This document shows, piece after piece, positions 8,000 to 17,049 of a stretch of 64,000 nucleotides of DNA. The first letter of the stretch is position 1, and each line of letters begins with the position of its first letter. A program made the translations under genes and the position numbers. The DNA is from HGM11416 sp034104345 (GTDB taxonomy: Bacteria; Bacillota; Clostridia; Christensenellales; Borkfalkiaceae): the NCBI GenBank assembly GCA_034104345.1, contig JAXEDY010000029.1, positions 71,606 through 135,605 of the forward strand, given 5' to 3'. The notes beneath the pieces were generated by a model. It saw nothing but the letters and a program-made list of their open reading frames with translations, did no database searches and was not told the DNA's origin.

Positions 8000-9802
8000 A
8001 TGGAAGAAAAACAAAGTTTACTTGACAACGAGCAGCTTTTACAGGACGAAGCGGTAGAACTGCCCGTTGCCGAAAGCGAACAACTTAATATAAACAGCGA
8101 AGCCAAAGAAGCCGAAAAAGAACTTGAAAAAATTTCGGCAGCCGAACAAAAGCCGCTTAAAACCAAATCGATTGGCAAAAAGTGGGCTTTGGCGGCGTTA
8201 TTTGTATGCGTAAACTTAGCCGCCGTTTTAGGTTCGGCTATTTTAGAGTTTACGGGCGGCAACGCGCCCACCCCTATTTCGGAAGTGTGGAACACCTATA
8301 TGCAAAACTGGGTGTGGCTTGTAGGCCTTTTGGCTGTTTTCGTTTTTTCGATAGTATTCAATGCCGTTAAACGATATCTGCTTTTAAAAAGCACGCTTAA
8401 AAAGAAATTGCCCGTCGTAAGCATGAACTCGACGATAGTCTGCAAATATTACGACGCCATAACCCCGCTCGGCAGCGGCGGTCAACCTTTCGAAATTTAT
8501 TATCTGCGCAAAAAAGGCGTCCCCGTGGGCATTGCTTCGGGCGTCCCCATCGTTTCGTATTGCTTAGACCGGGTTGCTTTCGTATTTGTGGCACTCGGCT
8601 CGGTTTTGTGGCAGGGCTTCGGCGACGTTTCGATAATTATAAAAGTTTTATTTATTCTCGGAATACTCGTAAACACTTTTATTCCGTTCGCCATTCTGTT
8701 TTTTACCATTATGCCCAAGGTCGCGCATGGCGCGGCGCGGTTGGTAGCTAAAATCGGGCATAAACTTCACATAGTTAAAAACGAAGACGAATGTTATAAA
8801 AAACTTGTAGGCAGCATTTTAGAATACGCCGAATGTTTAAAATATTTTATGCATAAATCGAAAGCACGCTTTATAGCGGGCGCGGTTCTTTCGATTTTGT
8901 CGCTTGTCGCGTTATATTCCTGCCCCTACTTTATTTTGCGAATGAACGGCGTTTCGAGCGTTTCGTGGATTAAAATTTTATCGCTTACTTCGATTTGCTA
9001 CGTTTCGGTTACCCTTCTTCCTACCCCCGGCAATGCGGGCGGCGCCGAATTTTCGTTCCGTTCTATTTTCTCGGGATATCTGACGGGCGGCGTGCTTTTT
9101 TGGGGAATGATGTGTTGGCGTATCGTAAGTTATTACCTTTACATTATTTGCGGATTTATTCTTTATTTAATTCAGCAGGCTTATAAGTTCACAAAACGCG
9201 GCAAGCGCGAACAAGCAAAAATTAACGAAGCGCTTAAAAAAGAGCGCGAACGCCGCGCCGCGGAATACGCCGTGCTTTACGGCGATAACGCCGAAAAAGA
9301 AAAAGAAGAACTTTCTATCCCCACCCCGATTATTCCGGATGACGCAGCCGAAATTCACGCCGAAACCACTATCGAGCCTATCCACCCCACCGAAACGCTC
9401 GACAGTCATACAAAAGCCGACGGCGCAAGCACTTTCGCCGAATTTACCGCCGTTATTTCGGGCGATGAAGTGAATATTAAAAACGACGATAATAGCGACG
9501 GAAACGGAAACGGCAACGGTAGTAGCGGCAACGACAGCGGCAACGACAAAGGCGAAAATTCTTTCGCTAACGAAAACGGGGCTTTGAACAGCAAAAACGC
9601 CGACGCGAGTGCAAAACAATCGGATGGCGAAAGCGGCTTAGAAGCCTGCGCGTCGAGCCTTACCGAAAAAGCAAACGTTTTAAAAGCCGAAAATGCAGAT
9701 AACCGCCCCGCCAAAAACGAATTAAACGACGTTGCTATTTCAGAGGGCGAACATCATGCAAGCAGCGAAAATCACAGCGACGGAAGCGAAAACGACATTT
9801 AA
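8000..9802 (+). CDS. YbhN/UPF0104 (LPG synthase-like flippase domain) membrane protein with long disordered tail
   Basis: 600 residues. After a 55-residue acidic cytoplasmic start, about eight membrane helices follow (about 55-400). The signature LLPTPGNAGGAEFSF is the conserved element of the UPF0104/YbhN family, which matches the flippase half of lysyl-phosphatidylglycerol synthase MprF. No aminoacyl-transferase half is present. From about residue 410 the tail is low-complexity, rich in Asp, Asn, Gly, Glu and Ser, and is probably disordered. Lipid or polyprenyl-linked precursor translocation is the family inference. It follows rplI and precedes a GmhB-type phosphatase, perhaps in one transcript. 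Confidence 0.82.
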   Translation: MEEKQSLLDNEQLLQDEAVELPVAESEQLNINSEAKEAEKELEKISAAEQKPLKTKSIGKKWALAALFVCVNLAAVLGSAILEFTGGNAPTPISEVWNTYMQNWVWLVGLLAVFVFSIVFNAVKRYLLLKSTLKKKLPVVSMNSTIVCKYYDAITPLGSGGQPFEIYYLRKKGVPVGIASGVPIVSYCLDRVAFVFVALGSVLWQGFGDVSIIIKVLFILGILVNTFIPFAILFFTIMPKVAHGAARLVAKIGHKLHIVKNEDECYKKLVGSILEYAECLKYFMHKSKARFIAGAVLSILSLVALYSCPYFILRMNGVSSVSWIKILSLTSICYVSVTLLPTPGNAGGAEFSFRSIFSGYLTGGVLFWGMMCWRIVSYYLYIICGFILYLIQQAYKFTKRGKREQAKINEALKKERERRAAEYAVLYGDNAEKEKEELSIPTPIIPDDAAEIHAETTIEPIHPTETLDSHTKADGASTFAEFTAVISGDEVNIKNDDNSDGNGNGNGSSGNDSGNDKGENSFANENGALNSKNADASAKQSDGESGLEACASSLTEKANVLKAENADNRPAKNELNDVAISEGEHHASSENHSDGSENDI

Positions 9803-9864
9803 AACGATTTCGTTTTAACGTATAAAATGCGATTTTAAGTTACAAAAAAAGAAAAGGCAAAACC

Positions 9865-10425
9865 ATGAATAAATGTTTGTTTTTAGACCGCGACGGCACG
9901 ATTATAAAGTTTGGCGACGGATATAACTTTTTACCCGAAAAAACCGAACTTATCAAAGGCGTAAGCGCGCTTATAGCAAAATTTTGCCGCGCGGGATATA
10001 AAATTATCGTAATAACCAATCAGGGCGGCATAGCAAGGGGGCTTTACACCGAAAAAGACGTTTATGCCGTGAACGATAAAATCAACGAACTTTTAGCCCC
10101 CGACGGCGGAAAAATCGACGATATTTTCTTTTGCCCGCACGACGAAAAAGGGGTTATAGAAGAATTTAAAATTAAATGTTCGTGCCGAAAACCCGAACCG
10201 CTTCTTTTAGAGCGCGCCGTTAAAAAACATAACGCCGACCGCGCAAAAAGTTTGTTTATAGGCGACAATTACAACGACCGCCTTTGCGCCGAAAAAGTAC
10301 ACGTTAGATTTTATCCGCTTGAATTCCGCCACGTTTTAAGCACCTCGCACGGATTCAGAACCGAAATCAACGAATATTCTCCCGAACTTATTCAAAACAT
10401 TTTCGACTTTGCCGAAAACGCATAA
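9865..10425 (+). CDS. HAD-IIIA phosphatase of the GmhB / histidinol-phosphatase family
   Basis: 186 residues. HAD motif I is DRDGTI (Asp8 nucleophile, Asp10 acid/base), motif II is TNQGG, and motif IV is GDNYND. Between them CPHD...CSC forms the zinc loop typical of D-glycero-D-manno-heptose-1,7-bisphosphate 7-phosphatases. No other heptose genes are nearby, so the true sugar or histidinol phosphate substrate is open. A good terminator follows. Confidence 0.85.
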   Translation: MNKCLFLDRDGTIIKFGDGYNFLPEKTELIKGVSALIAKFCRAGYKIIVITNQGGIARGLYTEKDVYAVNDKINELLAPDGGKIDDIFFCPHDEKGVIEEFKIKCSCRKPEPLLLERAVKKHNADRAKSLFIGDNYNDRLCAEKVHVRFYPLEFRHVLSTSHGFRTEINEYSPELIQNIFDFAENA

Positions 10426-10446
10426 TTATTACACAACGAAAATTCC

Positions 10447-10480
10447 GCCTTCTCTTTTATCTTTCGAGAAGGCTTTTTTT
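10447..10480 (+). terminator. Rho-independent terminator
   Basis: GCCTTCTC (10447-10454) pairs with GAGAAGGC (10466-10473), followed by seven T residues. It ends the rplI-to-phosphatase transcript. Confidence 0.85.
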
Positions 10481-10503
10481 GTTTGATAAAAAACGACAAA
10501 TAT

Positions 10504-10539
10504 GCCGATAATCGACTTATAGGCGGGCTTTGTTATTTT
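10504..10539 (+). repeat. Oriented CTATAGGCGGG repeat, copy a
   Basis: GCCGATAATCGACTTATAGG followed by CGGG and a T-rich tail. The arms GCC-ATAA/TTAT-GGC can form a small hairpin. It is one of about ten related copies in intergenic DNA of this window. Confidence 0.7.
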
Positions 10540-10630
10540 TTATTAGCGTGACGGGGCGTCGCGGGCACCGTCTACTACAAAATTTGTTTTCCCCCACGAT
10601 AAAACGACCCCCAAACGAGCCCATAAAAAA

Positions 10631-10654
10631 GCGCGGCTTAAATTTAAGCCGCGC
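10631..10654 (-). terminator. Rho-independent terminator of the lipoprotein gene
   Basis: A 24-base perfect palindrome (GCGCGGCTTAAA and its complement) followed on the minus strand by six T residues, 23 bases past the stop of the gene at 10677. Confidence 0.88.
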
Positions 10655-10676
10655 TCTTTTATCTGAATTTTAAAAA

Positions 10677-12815
10677 TTAGTCTATCGATTTAATTTCAAA
10701 GGTTTCGCCGGTGGTCGTTTTCCACACCATAGCGGTTATAACCTTCGCTTTGCCGTTAGAATCTAAAACCTTGCTGCCCGAAACTTCGATATATTGATTC
10801 GAACCGCTACCCAAAGCCGCCGTATAAAGCGAAGCGGTATTTTCAGAAATAACGTTGCCGTCGTCGACGAGAAGAATTTTGCTGGTGTTATCTTTCTGCC
10901 CGATGTTTATAGCCATATTTTTGGTAACGGTATCGTCCGATTGTCTGCTGATGTCGAATTCGTTGTTTAAAATCGTGATTTTAGCAGTGCAATTCCAACC
11001 GACGCGTTCGATTTTTACGGGGCGAGTAGAAGTTACTTTGTTGTTGATAAAGGTAAACTCTTCAAGCGAGTGAACGCTTTCATCTGCGCCCGCACCCCAA
11101 TAACCCGTCGCCGCTCTCCACCAAATGGGGTTAGAGTTGTTTGCTTTTGTGGTGTTGGTGTAATTATTAAAGGTGCAACCTTCGAAAGTCGCTTTTTTTG
11201 CGGGGCACGAACCTACTATAATACCGTTGAACACGCAGTTTTTAAAGGTTATCGAGTTAAGATAACTCCACGGCGAAGTATACATCTGAATATCGAAACT
11301 TACAACCCCGTTAAAGGTCATGTTTTCGAATAAAACGTCGCTGTTGCCGGGAACGAGCATATAAACCGAAGTATCTTTATATCCGTCGATAGATTCGTAA
11401 CCCGTAGCGGCGCTGGTTATGGTGCCGTCTTTAAAAATAAAGGTGTATTCGCCTTCTTTTGCGGGCGACGTGCCGTATTTGTTGAGTTTTGTGCTGCCGA
11501 GCATTACGCCCTTGCCGGTATAGCCGGTATTGTGTTCGCTGTAAGCGATGTCGGCAGAAGCAACTTCGCCCATGGTAACCACTACGTCGTAACGTTTATC
11601 GGTGCCGTTGATAACGGGAATATCGATTAAGTTAAGTTCGCCGTTGAGTTCGCTTACGTCGGAAGTGATTTTGGGGTTGCCTTTTACTACGGTATACCAG
11701 GTTATGTCGTCGCTTTTAACTTCGGAGTTTACCGAATAGCCCATAGATACGAAGTTAGTGCCTGCACCTTCGGCTACGCAGTCATACGGATCGAAGTTAA
11801 CGTAAGTGCCGCCGGTAACGGTTATCGAAGCGGTTCCCGCTTTTCTGTTTGCGTCGTAGCAATTAAGAACGAAGCCATACGGTGTTTGGGCGCTTTTTTG
11901 CTGAATATCGTAAAAACCGCCTTCGATAACGGCCGCACCTTCATACACGTAAACGGCGTGAATGTTACCGATATATTTGCCGCCTTTAATAACGACTTTT
12001 GCTCCGTCCTGAACGTCGACCGCAAAGCAATCGTTTTCTTTTGCTTTAAGTTCGCCGTCGCCTTCGATGGTAAGTTCTATCCCTGCGCCGCGAACCGAAA
12101 TCAAAGACCAAGCGTCTATCGAATCATCCCAAACGTCGTTCGTGTTATAGATCTTTTTACCGTTTAAGTTAATAACGGCACTTTTTTCTACCACAAGAAT
12201 TTCACCGGGAGCAACTTCGATGTCGTTATATAAAGTAACGTTACCGCCCTTTGCAAGAGCTTCTTTAAGCGCAGCCGCGTCGGAAGGATAAAGGGTTTCG
12301 TCTTTTTCGACGGTTACGATAATGCCCGCGCTTTTAAGCGTGAGTTTTTCATATTCGCTGCCTGCGGTCGATTTTACGGTCGCCTTTACGACAAGCTCGT
12401 CTGAAACTCCGCCCGCAACTACGACTTTTTTATCGGCGGTAAGTGCTTCGTCGTTTACAGTCCAATCGATAACCTCGGTAAGTTTTTCGTCGCCGTTTAC
12501 CTTTATCGAAATCACATATTTAATTGCGGTTTCGCTTGCGTTTTTAATGCGAACGGCGGGAAGTTCGTGGACCGAACCCGCTTTCCATCCCGAAACGGAG
12601 TCGCTTGCGGCGGTAAAACTTAACGCGGTGTTTTCGGCGGATTTCCATTCGCCTTGTGCGTTTTTGGTTTCGAGAGATACGTTAAGTTCGTCCGCTTCGA
12701 CTTTGCAGAGGTTTAAATCGGAAACCATTCCCATTTTGCAACCCGCCATAAACGGCAGGCACATCGAAAGCGCAAGTATCACCGAAACGATAACATTTCT
12801 TGCTGATCTTTTCAT
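10677..12815 (-). CDS. Surface lipoprotein with parallel beta-helix domain
   Basis: 712 residues. The N-terminus is a lipoprotein signal with the lipidated Cys at residue 26 (lipobox MAGC). Residues about 27-175 form a beta-rich module also found in the lipoprotein at 27198-28751; its spacing (paired beta strands, repeated VNGDEKL, final SAGIIVTVE) recalls TasA/camelysin-like surface proteins, which is inference. From about 180 onward there are many short repeats of the type VTLYNDIEV, FENMTFNGV, FKNCVFNGI, FEGCTFNN, diagnostic of a right-handed beta-helix. No catalytic residues of pectate lyases are evident. A carbohydrate- or matrix-binding role at the cell surface is likely, but the ligand is unknown. 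Confidence 0.75.
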   Translation of the reverse strand: MKRSARNVIVSVILALSMCLPFMAGCKMGMVSDLNLCKVEADELNVSLETKNAQGEWKSAENTALSFTAASDSVSGWKAGSVHELPAVRIKNASETAIKYVISIKVNGDEKLTEVIDWTVNDEALTADKKVVVAGGVSDELVVKATVKSTAGSEYEKLTLKSAGIIVTVEKDETLYPSDAAALKEALAKGGNVTLYNDIEVAPGEILVVEKSAVINLNGKKIYNTNDVWDDSIDAWSLISVRGAGIELTIEGDGELKAKENDCFAVDVQDGAKVVIKGGKYIGNIHAVYVYEGAAVIEGGFYDIQQKSAQTPYGFVLNCYDANRKAGTASITVTGGTYVNFDPYDCVAEGAGTNFVSMGYSVNSEVKSDDITWYTVVKGNPKITSDVSELNGELNLIDIPVINGTDKRYDVVVTMGEVASADIAYSEHNTGYTGKGVMLGSTKLNKYGTSPAKEGEYTFIFKDGTITSAATGYESIDGYKDTSVYMLVPGNSDVLFENMTFNGVVSFDIQMYTSPWSYLNSITFKNCVFNGIIVGSCPAKKATFEGCTFNNYTNTTKANNSNPIWWRAATGYWGAGADESVHSLEEFTFINNKVTSTRPVKIERVGWNCTAKITILNNEFDISRQSDDTVTKNMAINIGQKDNTSKILLVDDGNVISENTASLYTAALGSGSNQYIEVSGSKVLDSNGKAKVITAMVWKTTTGETFEIKSID

Positions 12816-13006
12816 TGTTTATTCTCCTTATCAGTTTTTTGTTTTTTAGCAATTTGTTTAAAGCGGTTTAATTTTTGCGTGCCGTTTTATTATGCCGATC
12901 TATCGCAAAAATATGCGTTTTAATGCTTGGCATTTTGTGAACCGAGCGCAATATTTACGTTTTTACACAAATCAAGCAATAAACTATCACCGTTTTTTCA
13001 GTGAAT

Positions 13007-13035
13007 ATGATACATTACCTACCGAAAAAAGTCAA
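13007..13035 (-). promoter_or_regulatory. Promoter of the beta-helix lipoprotein gene
   Basis: Minus strand TTGACT (13030-13035), 17 bases, TATCAT (13007-13012). The leader to the ATG is about 185 bases and shows no recognised RNA motif. The 12816-13166 gap otherwise holds only the terminator at 13105-13133. Confidence 0.6.
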
Positions 13036-13104
13036 GTGTTTTTGAGCGAGCATAATGAATGCGTATCTATAATTTTATTTTATACCCCCGCTTTTGCGTT
13101 AAAA

Positions 13105-13133
13105 AAGGCGTAGCCTTAAAACGGCCGCGCCTT
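13105..13133 (-). terminator. Terminator of the 956-residue surface protein gene
   Basis: Stem AAGGCG(CG)GCC/GGC(TA)CGCCTT followed on the minus strand by TTTT. It lies 34 bases past the stop at 13167. Confidence 0.7.
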
Positions 13134-13166
13134 TAAATTTTAGTTTTTTGACTTGTTTAAAACCGA

Positions 13167-16037
13167 TTAAAACTTAATAGTGTAAGCAAATCCGCAGGTT
13201 GCGGGAACTTCGGTTTCTTTAAGGTCGTTTGCAGCTTCGGGATCTTTAACGAATCCGAACGACGTCATAAGTTTATCGATGATGCCGTAAGCTTCTTCAA
13301 CGTCTTGCGGGGTTAAAATTTTGAACTGAACGGGCGTATCGGCAAAGCGCGGTTCAACTTCGGGAGTTGCCAGTTCTTTTACCGATTTAACGCTTGCAAG
13401 ATACAAGCAGGTTACGCCGTCGACGATATAAGCCCTTGCAAAAGTGAATTTATCGCCGTGTTTGAATTTTCCGTTGTCTTTTTCAAGAACATACGACTTA
13501 ACGGCAACGCGCAAAAGTTCGAAATAATCTTCGGCGGTCTGCGCAACGCGGTCGTTTTTGATAACGAGTTCGAAGCCGATCGCCCTTTCTTCTGCGGTAG
13601 ACGCTCTCGCTTCGTTTATAAAGTCCTTTTTAAGCTGCATCCCGCTTTCGACCAGCGCGCGTTTTACAAGTTCGGTTGCGGTGATAAAAGTTTCTTTTGT
13701 TGAAATTATGATTTTTACGGGAACGTCGGCAAACTGTTTCGATTTGTCGGTTTCAATCGAATAGCCGTCACGGCGAACGTCCTGCGCGTTTAAAGCAAGA
13801 TGTAAGGTAAGACAGTTTTTCCCGCCGACAAGGCTTGCCACGCGTTTATTCTCGGTTAAGCCGAGCCCCGCTTTATAGCCCGTTTTTTCGTAAGAATTCA
13901 TAAGGGACACGAGTTCGTCGTAATATTCGGCAAGTTTTTCCGAAGATACGGGCGCAACCCATTTTGCATAAACTTTAAAGCCGCGTCTGCGACGCATATA
14001 TGTATCGATAAAGCGCGACGTGCAGTCTTTATCGCAATACCAGCCGCCGAACACGAATCCGTCTTTAACGGGAGCGGACGGCATAACGAAATATTCGTTT
14101 TTGGCGGCGCGCACCTTGTTTACCGGGGTTCCGCCGTCGGTTACGAATTTAACGCTGTATCTTACCTGCTTTAACAAAATCTTTATTATTATAATAAGGA
14201 TTATAACTGCGGCAAGCACGCCCACCCACAAAAGCGGGTTTAAAAGCAGATTGTCGCTTTCGGCGCCGGCAACGCAGAACATACCCAGTTTAGACGTTAT
14301 AAACATTAGTTTGGTTCCTCCTTCGAGATCGGCAGTGGTTACAAGGTTATTTTCGATCATATCTTTGCCGTATTCGTATGAATAGCACAGCGAAAGTTTT
14401 CCTTCGGCATTTTTAATCGTATTTAACCCGTTTGTGATGTTCGTAAGTTTATCCTGCTGGTTTTTATCGTAGTTGGCGTTAGAAACGTTCGAAGTAATGC
14501 TGTCTACCCGCGGATCTCCGTTATAATCGGTAACGATTTTGCCGTCGTCGTCTCTGCGATACTCTTTGATTTCTTTAAGAGCAGTAGGCGATTGAGTGTA
14601 TTCGTAATATTTTTCAAGGTCGATTTCAACCGTGTAATATAACTCGTATTGTCTGGGCGAACCGTCCCAATCTTTGATAACTTTTCCGTCGGAATCTAAC
14701 TTAACGTAAGTTTCGGGAAGTTTGTAATCGGCTTTGGTTCCGTCGGTAACGGATATATAAACGAAATAAGAAACGCCGAGTTTTTCGTTGAGTTTTCTTA
14801 TTGCGGCGGAGGCGTTGCGTTTAGCCGCGCCGTTGCGAACGTTGGCTATTTTTACAACCCCGCGTACGGGAAGCACCTTTGCGATCGAATCGTCCAACGC
14901 ATAACGTGCGGTTATCGTGATAATTCCGTTAGCGTCTTCGATTCGGCTTACGCCGCTTAAACTTACCGAAGGATATTTGCTGTAATCCGCTTCTTTTAAA
15001 AAGTTTTTAAGTTCTTCGTATTTGTATTGATATTCTGCTTTAAATTCGTCGCTCGTCGACGGATAGAAATAATCCACCGCATTCCGGCAAGGTTCGAGCG
15101 CTTCGCTCATTGCGGCGCTTTCATCATATTCGTTTCCGTTGTCGCGCGCGTTTTTGTATTTTTCGTAAAGAGTATAAGCTACGTCGAAATCGTTGTGGGG
15201 AACGGCGCGCATTTTCGCAATCGCTTCCCTTGCAAGCGAATCGGCTTTTTCTTTGTTTACGCCGTTATCTACCGAGAAATCGTATTCGAGAGCGACGATT
15301 TTGTCGTCGTATTCTTTTTTGATGTCGCTTATTTCGTTAAAGTGCGTAAGCGTATAAAGGTTGGGGATTTCTTTTGCCAAGCGTTCGCTGTTGCGCTGAT
15401 AATCTTCTTCCGAATTGTTGCGCTTATACGAAGCGGTAACCTTGGTCAAACGCTTATAGTCGTTGTTTATTTCTTTAAGAGCGGCTTCTTTTTCGGGTTG
15501 AAACGCTTTGGGAATAAGGTCGAGTTTTGCGTTGGCTTTTTCGTATACTTCCTGATACCTTGCAATCGCAGCTTGGCGATGCTCTTCGGAATCGAGATCG
15601 GTTTCGCTGACTACGAGTTTTGCAAACGCTTCTTTCTTGACGTTTATCAAATCGCCTTTATTGCCTAAAACTTTTCCGTCTACTTCTTCGCCGACGTATT
15701 CGTTTTCGGGATAATCGTCGTTTAACATATTGCGCTTCTGGGCGCAAACAACGATTACTTCGAGTTGTTTTTTAATCTCGGCGTAAGGCACGCCCGCTTC
15801 TTTAGAAGGCGCGTAAGTTTTTTCGAACAGCGCCCTGAAATCGTTTTCGCTGTCACCGTATCCGGCAAGCGCCACTTCGAAACTGTGCGCTTCGTAATAT
15901 GCCCTGACGTCGTCAGAAGTTACTTCGGCAGCATTTACCGAAAAAGTAAATGCCGAAAAAACAGCCGACAACACAAGCGCTATCGCCATAAATGCGACGG
16001 CAAATTTTCTCGATTTTGTTCCTATTGCAAAATTCAT
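13167..16037 (-). CDS. Large signal-peptide surface protein with one internal membrane helix and an InlB-type repeat
   Basis: 956 residues. A cleavable-looking signal peptide (about 1-36, ending SVNA) leads into a long, mostly helical, charged extracellular region (about 37-590). One strong membrane helix lies at about 599-622. It is followed by one InlB B-repeat-like unit (about 624-694; the pattern FVTDGG...PxKDGFVFGGWYCDKDC...YAKW) and a further alpha/beta region to the end. InlB repeats are normally extracellular, yet a signal peptide plus one helix would put this copy in the cytoplasm unless the helix acts differently. The function is unknown. It is monocistronic, with its own terminator. 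Confidence 0.6.
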   Translation of the reverse strand: MNFAIGTKSRKFAVAFMAIALVLSAVFSAFTFSVNAAEVTSDDVRAYYEAHSFEVALAGYGDSENDFRALFEKTYAPSKEAGVPYAEIKKQLEVIVVCAQKRNMLNDDYPENEYVGEEVDGKVLGNKGDLINVKKEAFAKLVVSETDLDSEEHRQAAIARYQEVYEKANAKLDLIPKAFQPEKEAALKEINNDYKRLTKVTASYKRNNSEEDYQRNSERLAKEIPNLYTLTHFNEISDIKKEYDDKIVALEYDFSVDNGVNKEKADSLAREAIAKMRAVPHNDFDVAYTLYEKYKNARDNGNEYDESAAMSEALEPCRNAVDYFYPSTSDEFKAEYQYKYEELKNFLKEADYSKYPSVSLSGVSRIEDANGIITITARYALDDSIAKVLPVRGVVKIANVRNGAAKRNASAAIRKLNEKLGVSYFVYISVTDGTKADYKLPETYVKLDSDGKVIKDWDGSPRQYELYYTVEIDLEKYYEYTQSPTALKEIKEYRRDDDGKIVTDYNGDPRVDSITSNVSNANYDKNQQDKLTNITNGLNTIKNAEGKLSLCYSYEYGKDMIENNLVTTADLEGGTKLMFITSKLGMFCVAGAESDNLLLNPLLWVGVLAAVIILIIIIKILLKQVRYSVKFVTDGGTPVNKVRAAKNEYFVMPSAPVKDGFVFGGWYCDKDCTSRFIDTYMRRRRGFKVYAKWVAPVSSEKLAEYYDELVSLMNSYEKTGYKAGLGLTENKRVASLVGGKNCLTLHLALNAQDVRRDGYSIETDKSKQFADVPVKIIISTKETFITATELVKRALVESGMQLKKDFINEARASTAEERAIGFELVIKNDRVAQTAEDYFELLRVAVKSYVLEKDNGKFKHGDKFTFARAYIVDGVTCLYLASVKSVKELATPEVEPRFADTPVQFKILTPQDVEEAYGIIDKLMTSFGFVKDPEAANDLKETEVPATCGFAYTIKF

Positions 16038-16442
16038 ACCGTTTCTCCCGAAATATGATATGCGTCGCTTGATAGCGACTATGCCCCTATAATCATGCTT
16101 ATATCTATATTATCACAACGGCGCAAAATTTACAATAATTTTTATCGATATTTTTGATTTTTTTATTCGTTTTAAAAAATTTTTATCGTTTTTTCACTTT
16201 TGGCGAGCCATCGCTCATTGTTTTTTGGCGTTAAAAATCAAAATTCCGTTCGTTTTTTCGTTCGCTTTTCGTCGCGAACTATGCGCTAATCGACTTATAG
16301 GCGGGTTTTTTTATTTCTTTAACACAAAACGCGAGTTTTGCATTTTTTAAATCTTCAAAACCGAAACGTAAAAAAACACCGCTTTTAAAGCGGTGTTTTA
16401 TTCGGTTTTATTTTCGCTTTTAGTTAAAAGCGGTTTTTTAAA
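16038..16442. other. Intergenic region without a gene
   Basis: This 405-bp gap holds the start region of the 956-residue protein (with a small GTCGCT/AGCGAC hairpin at 16069-16084), a copy of the oriented repeat (GCTAATCGACTTATAGGCGGG at 16285-16305 followed by eight T residues) and the terminator at 16375-16397. No coding frame looks real. Confidence 0.6.
16375..16397. terminator. Bidirectional terminator downstream of the CMP-kinase-like gene
   Basis: The palindrome AACACCGC/GCGGTGTT around TTTAAA, with A residues before it and T residues after it. Confidence 0.75.
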
Positions 16443-17036
16443 TCAGAATATTTTTGCAAGATGCGGAACTACTTCTTTAATTTCGATGTCTGTGGTGTTT
16501 AACATTAAATCGTAGTTCTCTTTAACGCCCCACCGTTTGCCCGTATAAAATTCGTAATAACTTTGGCGGTCTTTATCGATGCGTTCTATTTGTTTTTTAA
16601 GTTGCTTGTCGTCTAAATTTTCGCCCGAACGTTCGCGGCAACGTTTAATGCGGCTTTCGATATCGGCATAAACGAAAATTTTGCAAGGCTCAAAATCGCG
16701 CAGAATATAGTCGGCGCAACGCCCAACGATAACGCAGTCGGATTTTTGCGCAAGGTCTTTGATAATTTCAGACTGTTTTGCGTAAATTTCGCCCACTTGC
16801 TTTAAATAATACGAATCGGAAACGAAAAAACTTTGCGCCGTGGTTATGGGAAACAGCGCGTGCGGCTTTTTTTCAAGCACTCCGCGAACGTATTCTTCCG
16901 AAAGCGAAGTGTGTTTTGCGATTTCGCTTACTATTTCTTTATCGTAATATTCGATTTTAAGTTCTTCTGCGAGTCGTCTGCCGAATTCGCGACCGCCGCT
17001 TCCGAATTGTCTGCCTATGGTGATAATTTTGTTCAT
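16443..17036 (-). CDS. Cytidylate kinase-like family protein (AAA_26)
   Basis: 197 residues. The start IITIGRQFGSGGREFGRRLA has the P-loop GRQFGSGGR of the AAA_26 cytidylate-kinase-like family, in which GxxxxGGR replaces the usual GKS/T. VGRCADYIL and the charged lid with RERSGENLDDKQ follow. These proteins are frequent in gut Clostridia and resemble CMP kinase, but their substrate is not established. GGAGAT lies upstream of the ATG. The stop of miaA is 14 bases upstream, so the two are probably co-transcribed. Confidence 0.85.
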   Translation of the reverse strand: MNKIITIGRQFGSGGREFGRRLAEELKIEYYDKEIVSEIAKHTSLSEEYVRGVLEKKPHALFPITTAQSFFVSDSYYLKQVGEIYAKQSEIIKDLAQKSDCVIVGRCADYILRDFEPCKIFVYADIESRIKRCRERSGENLDDKQLKKQIERIDKDRQSYYEFYTGKRWGVKENYDLMLNTTDIEIKEVVPHLAKIF

Positions 17037-17049
17037 ATACCGATCTCCT

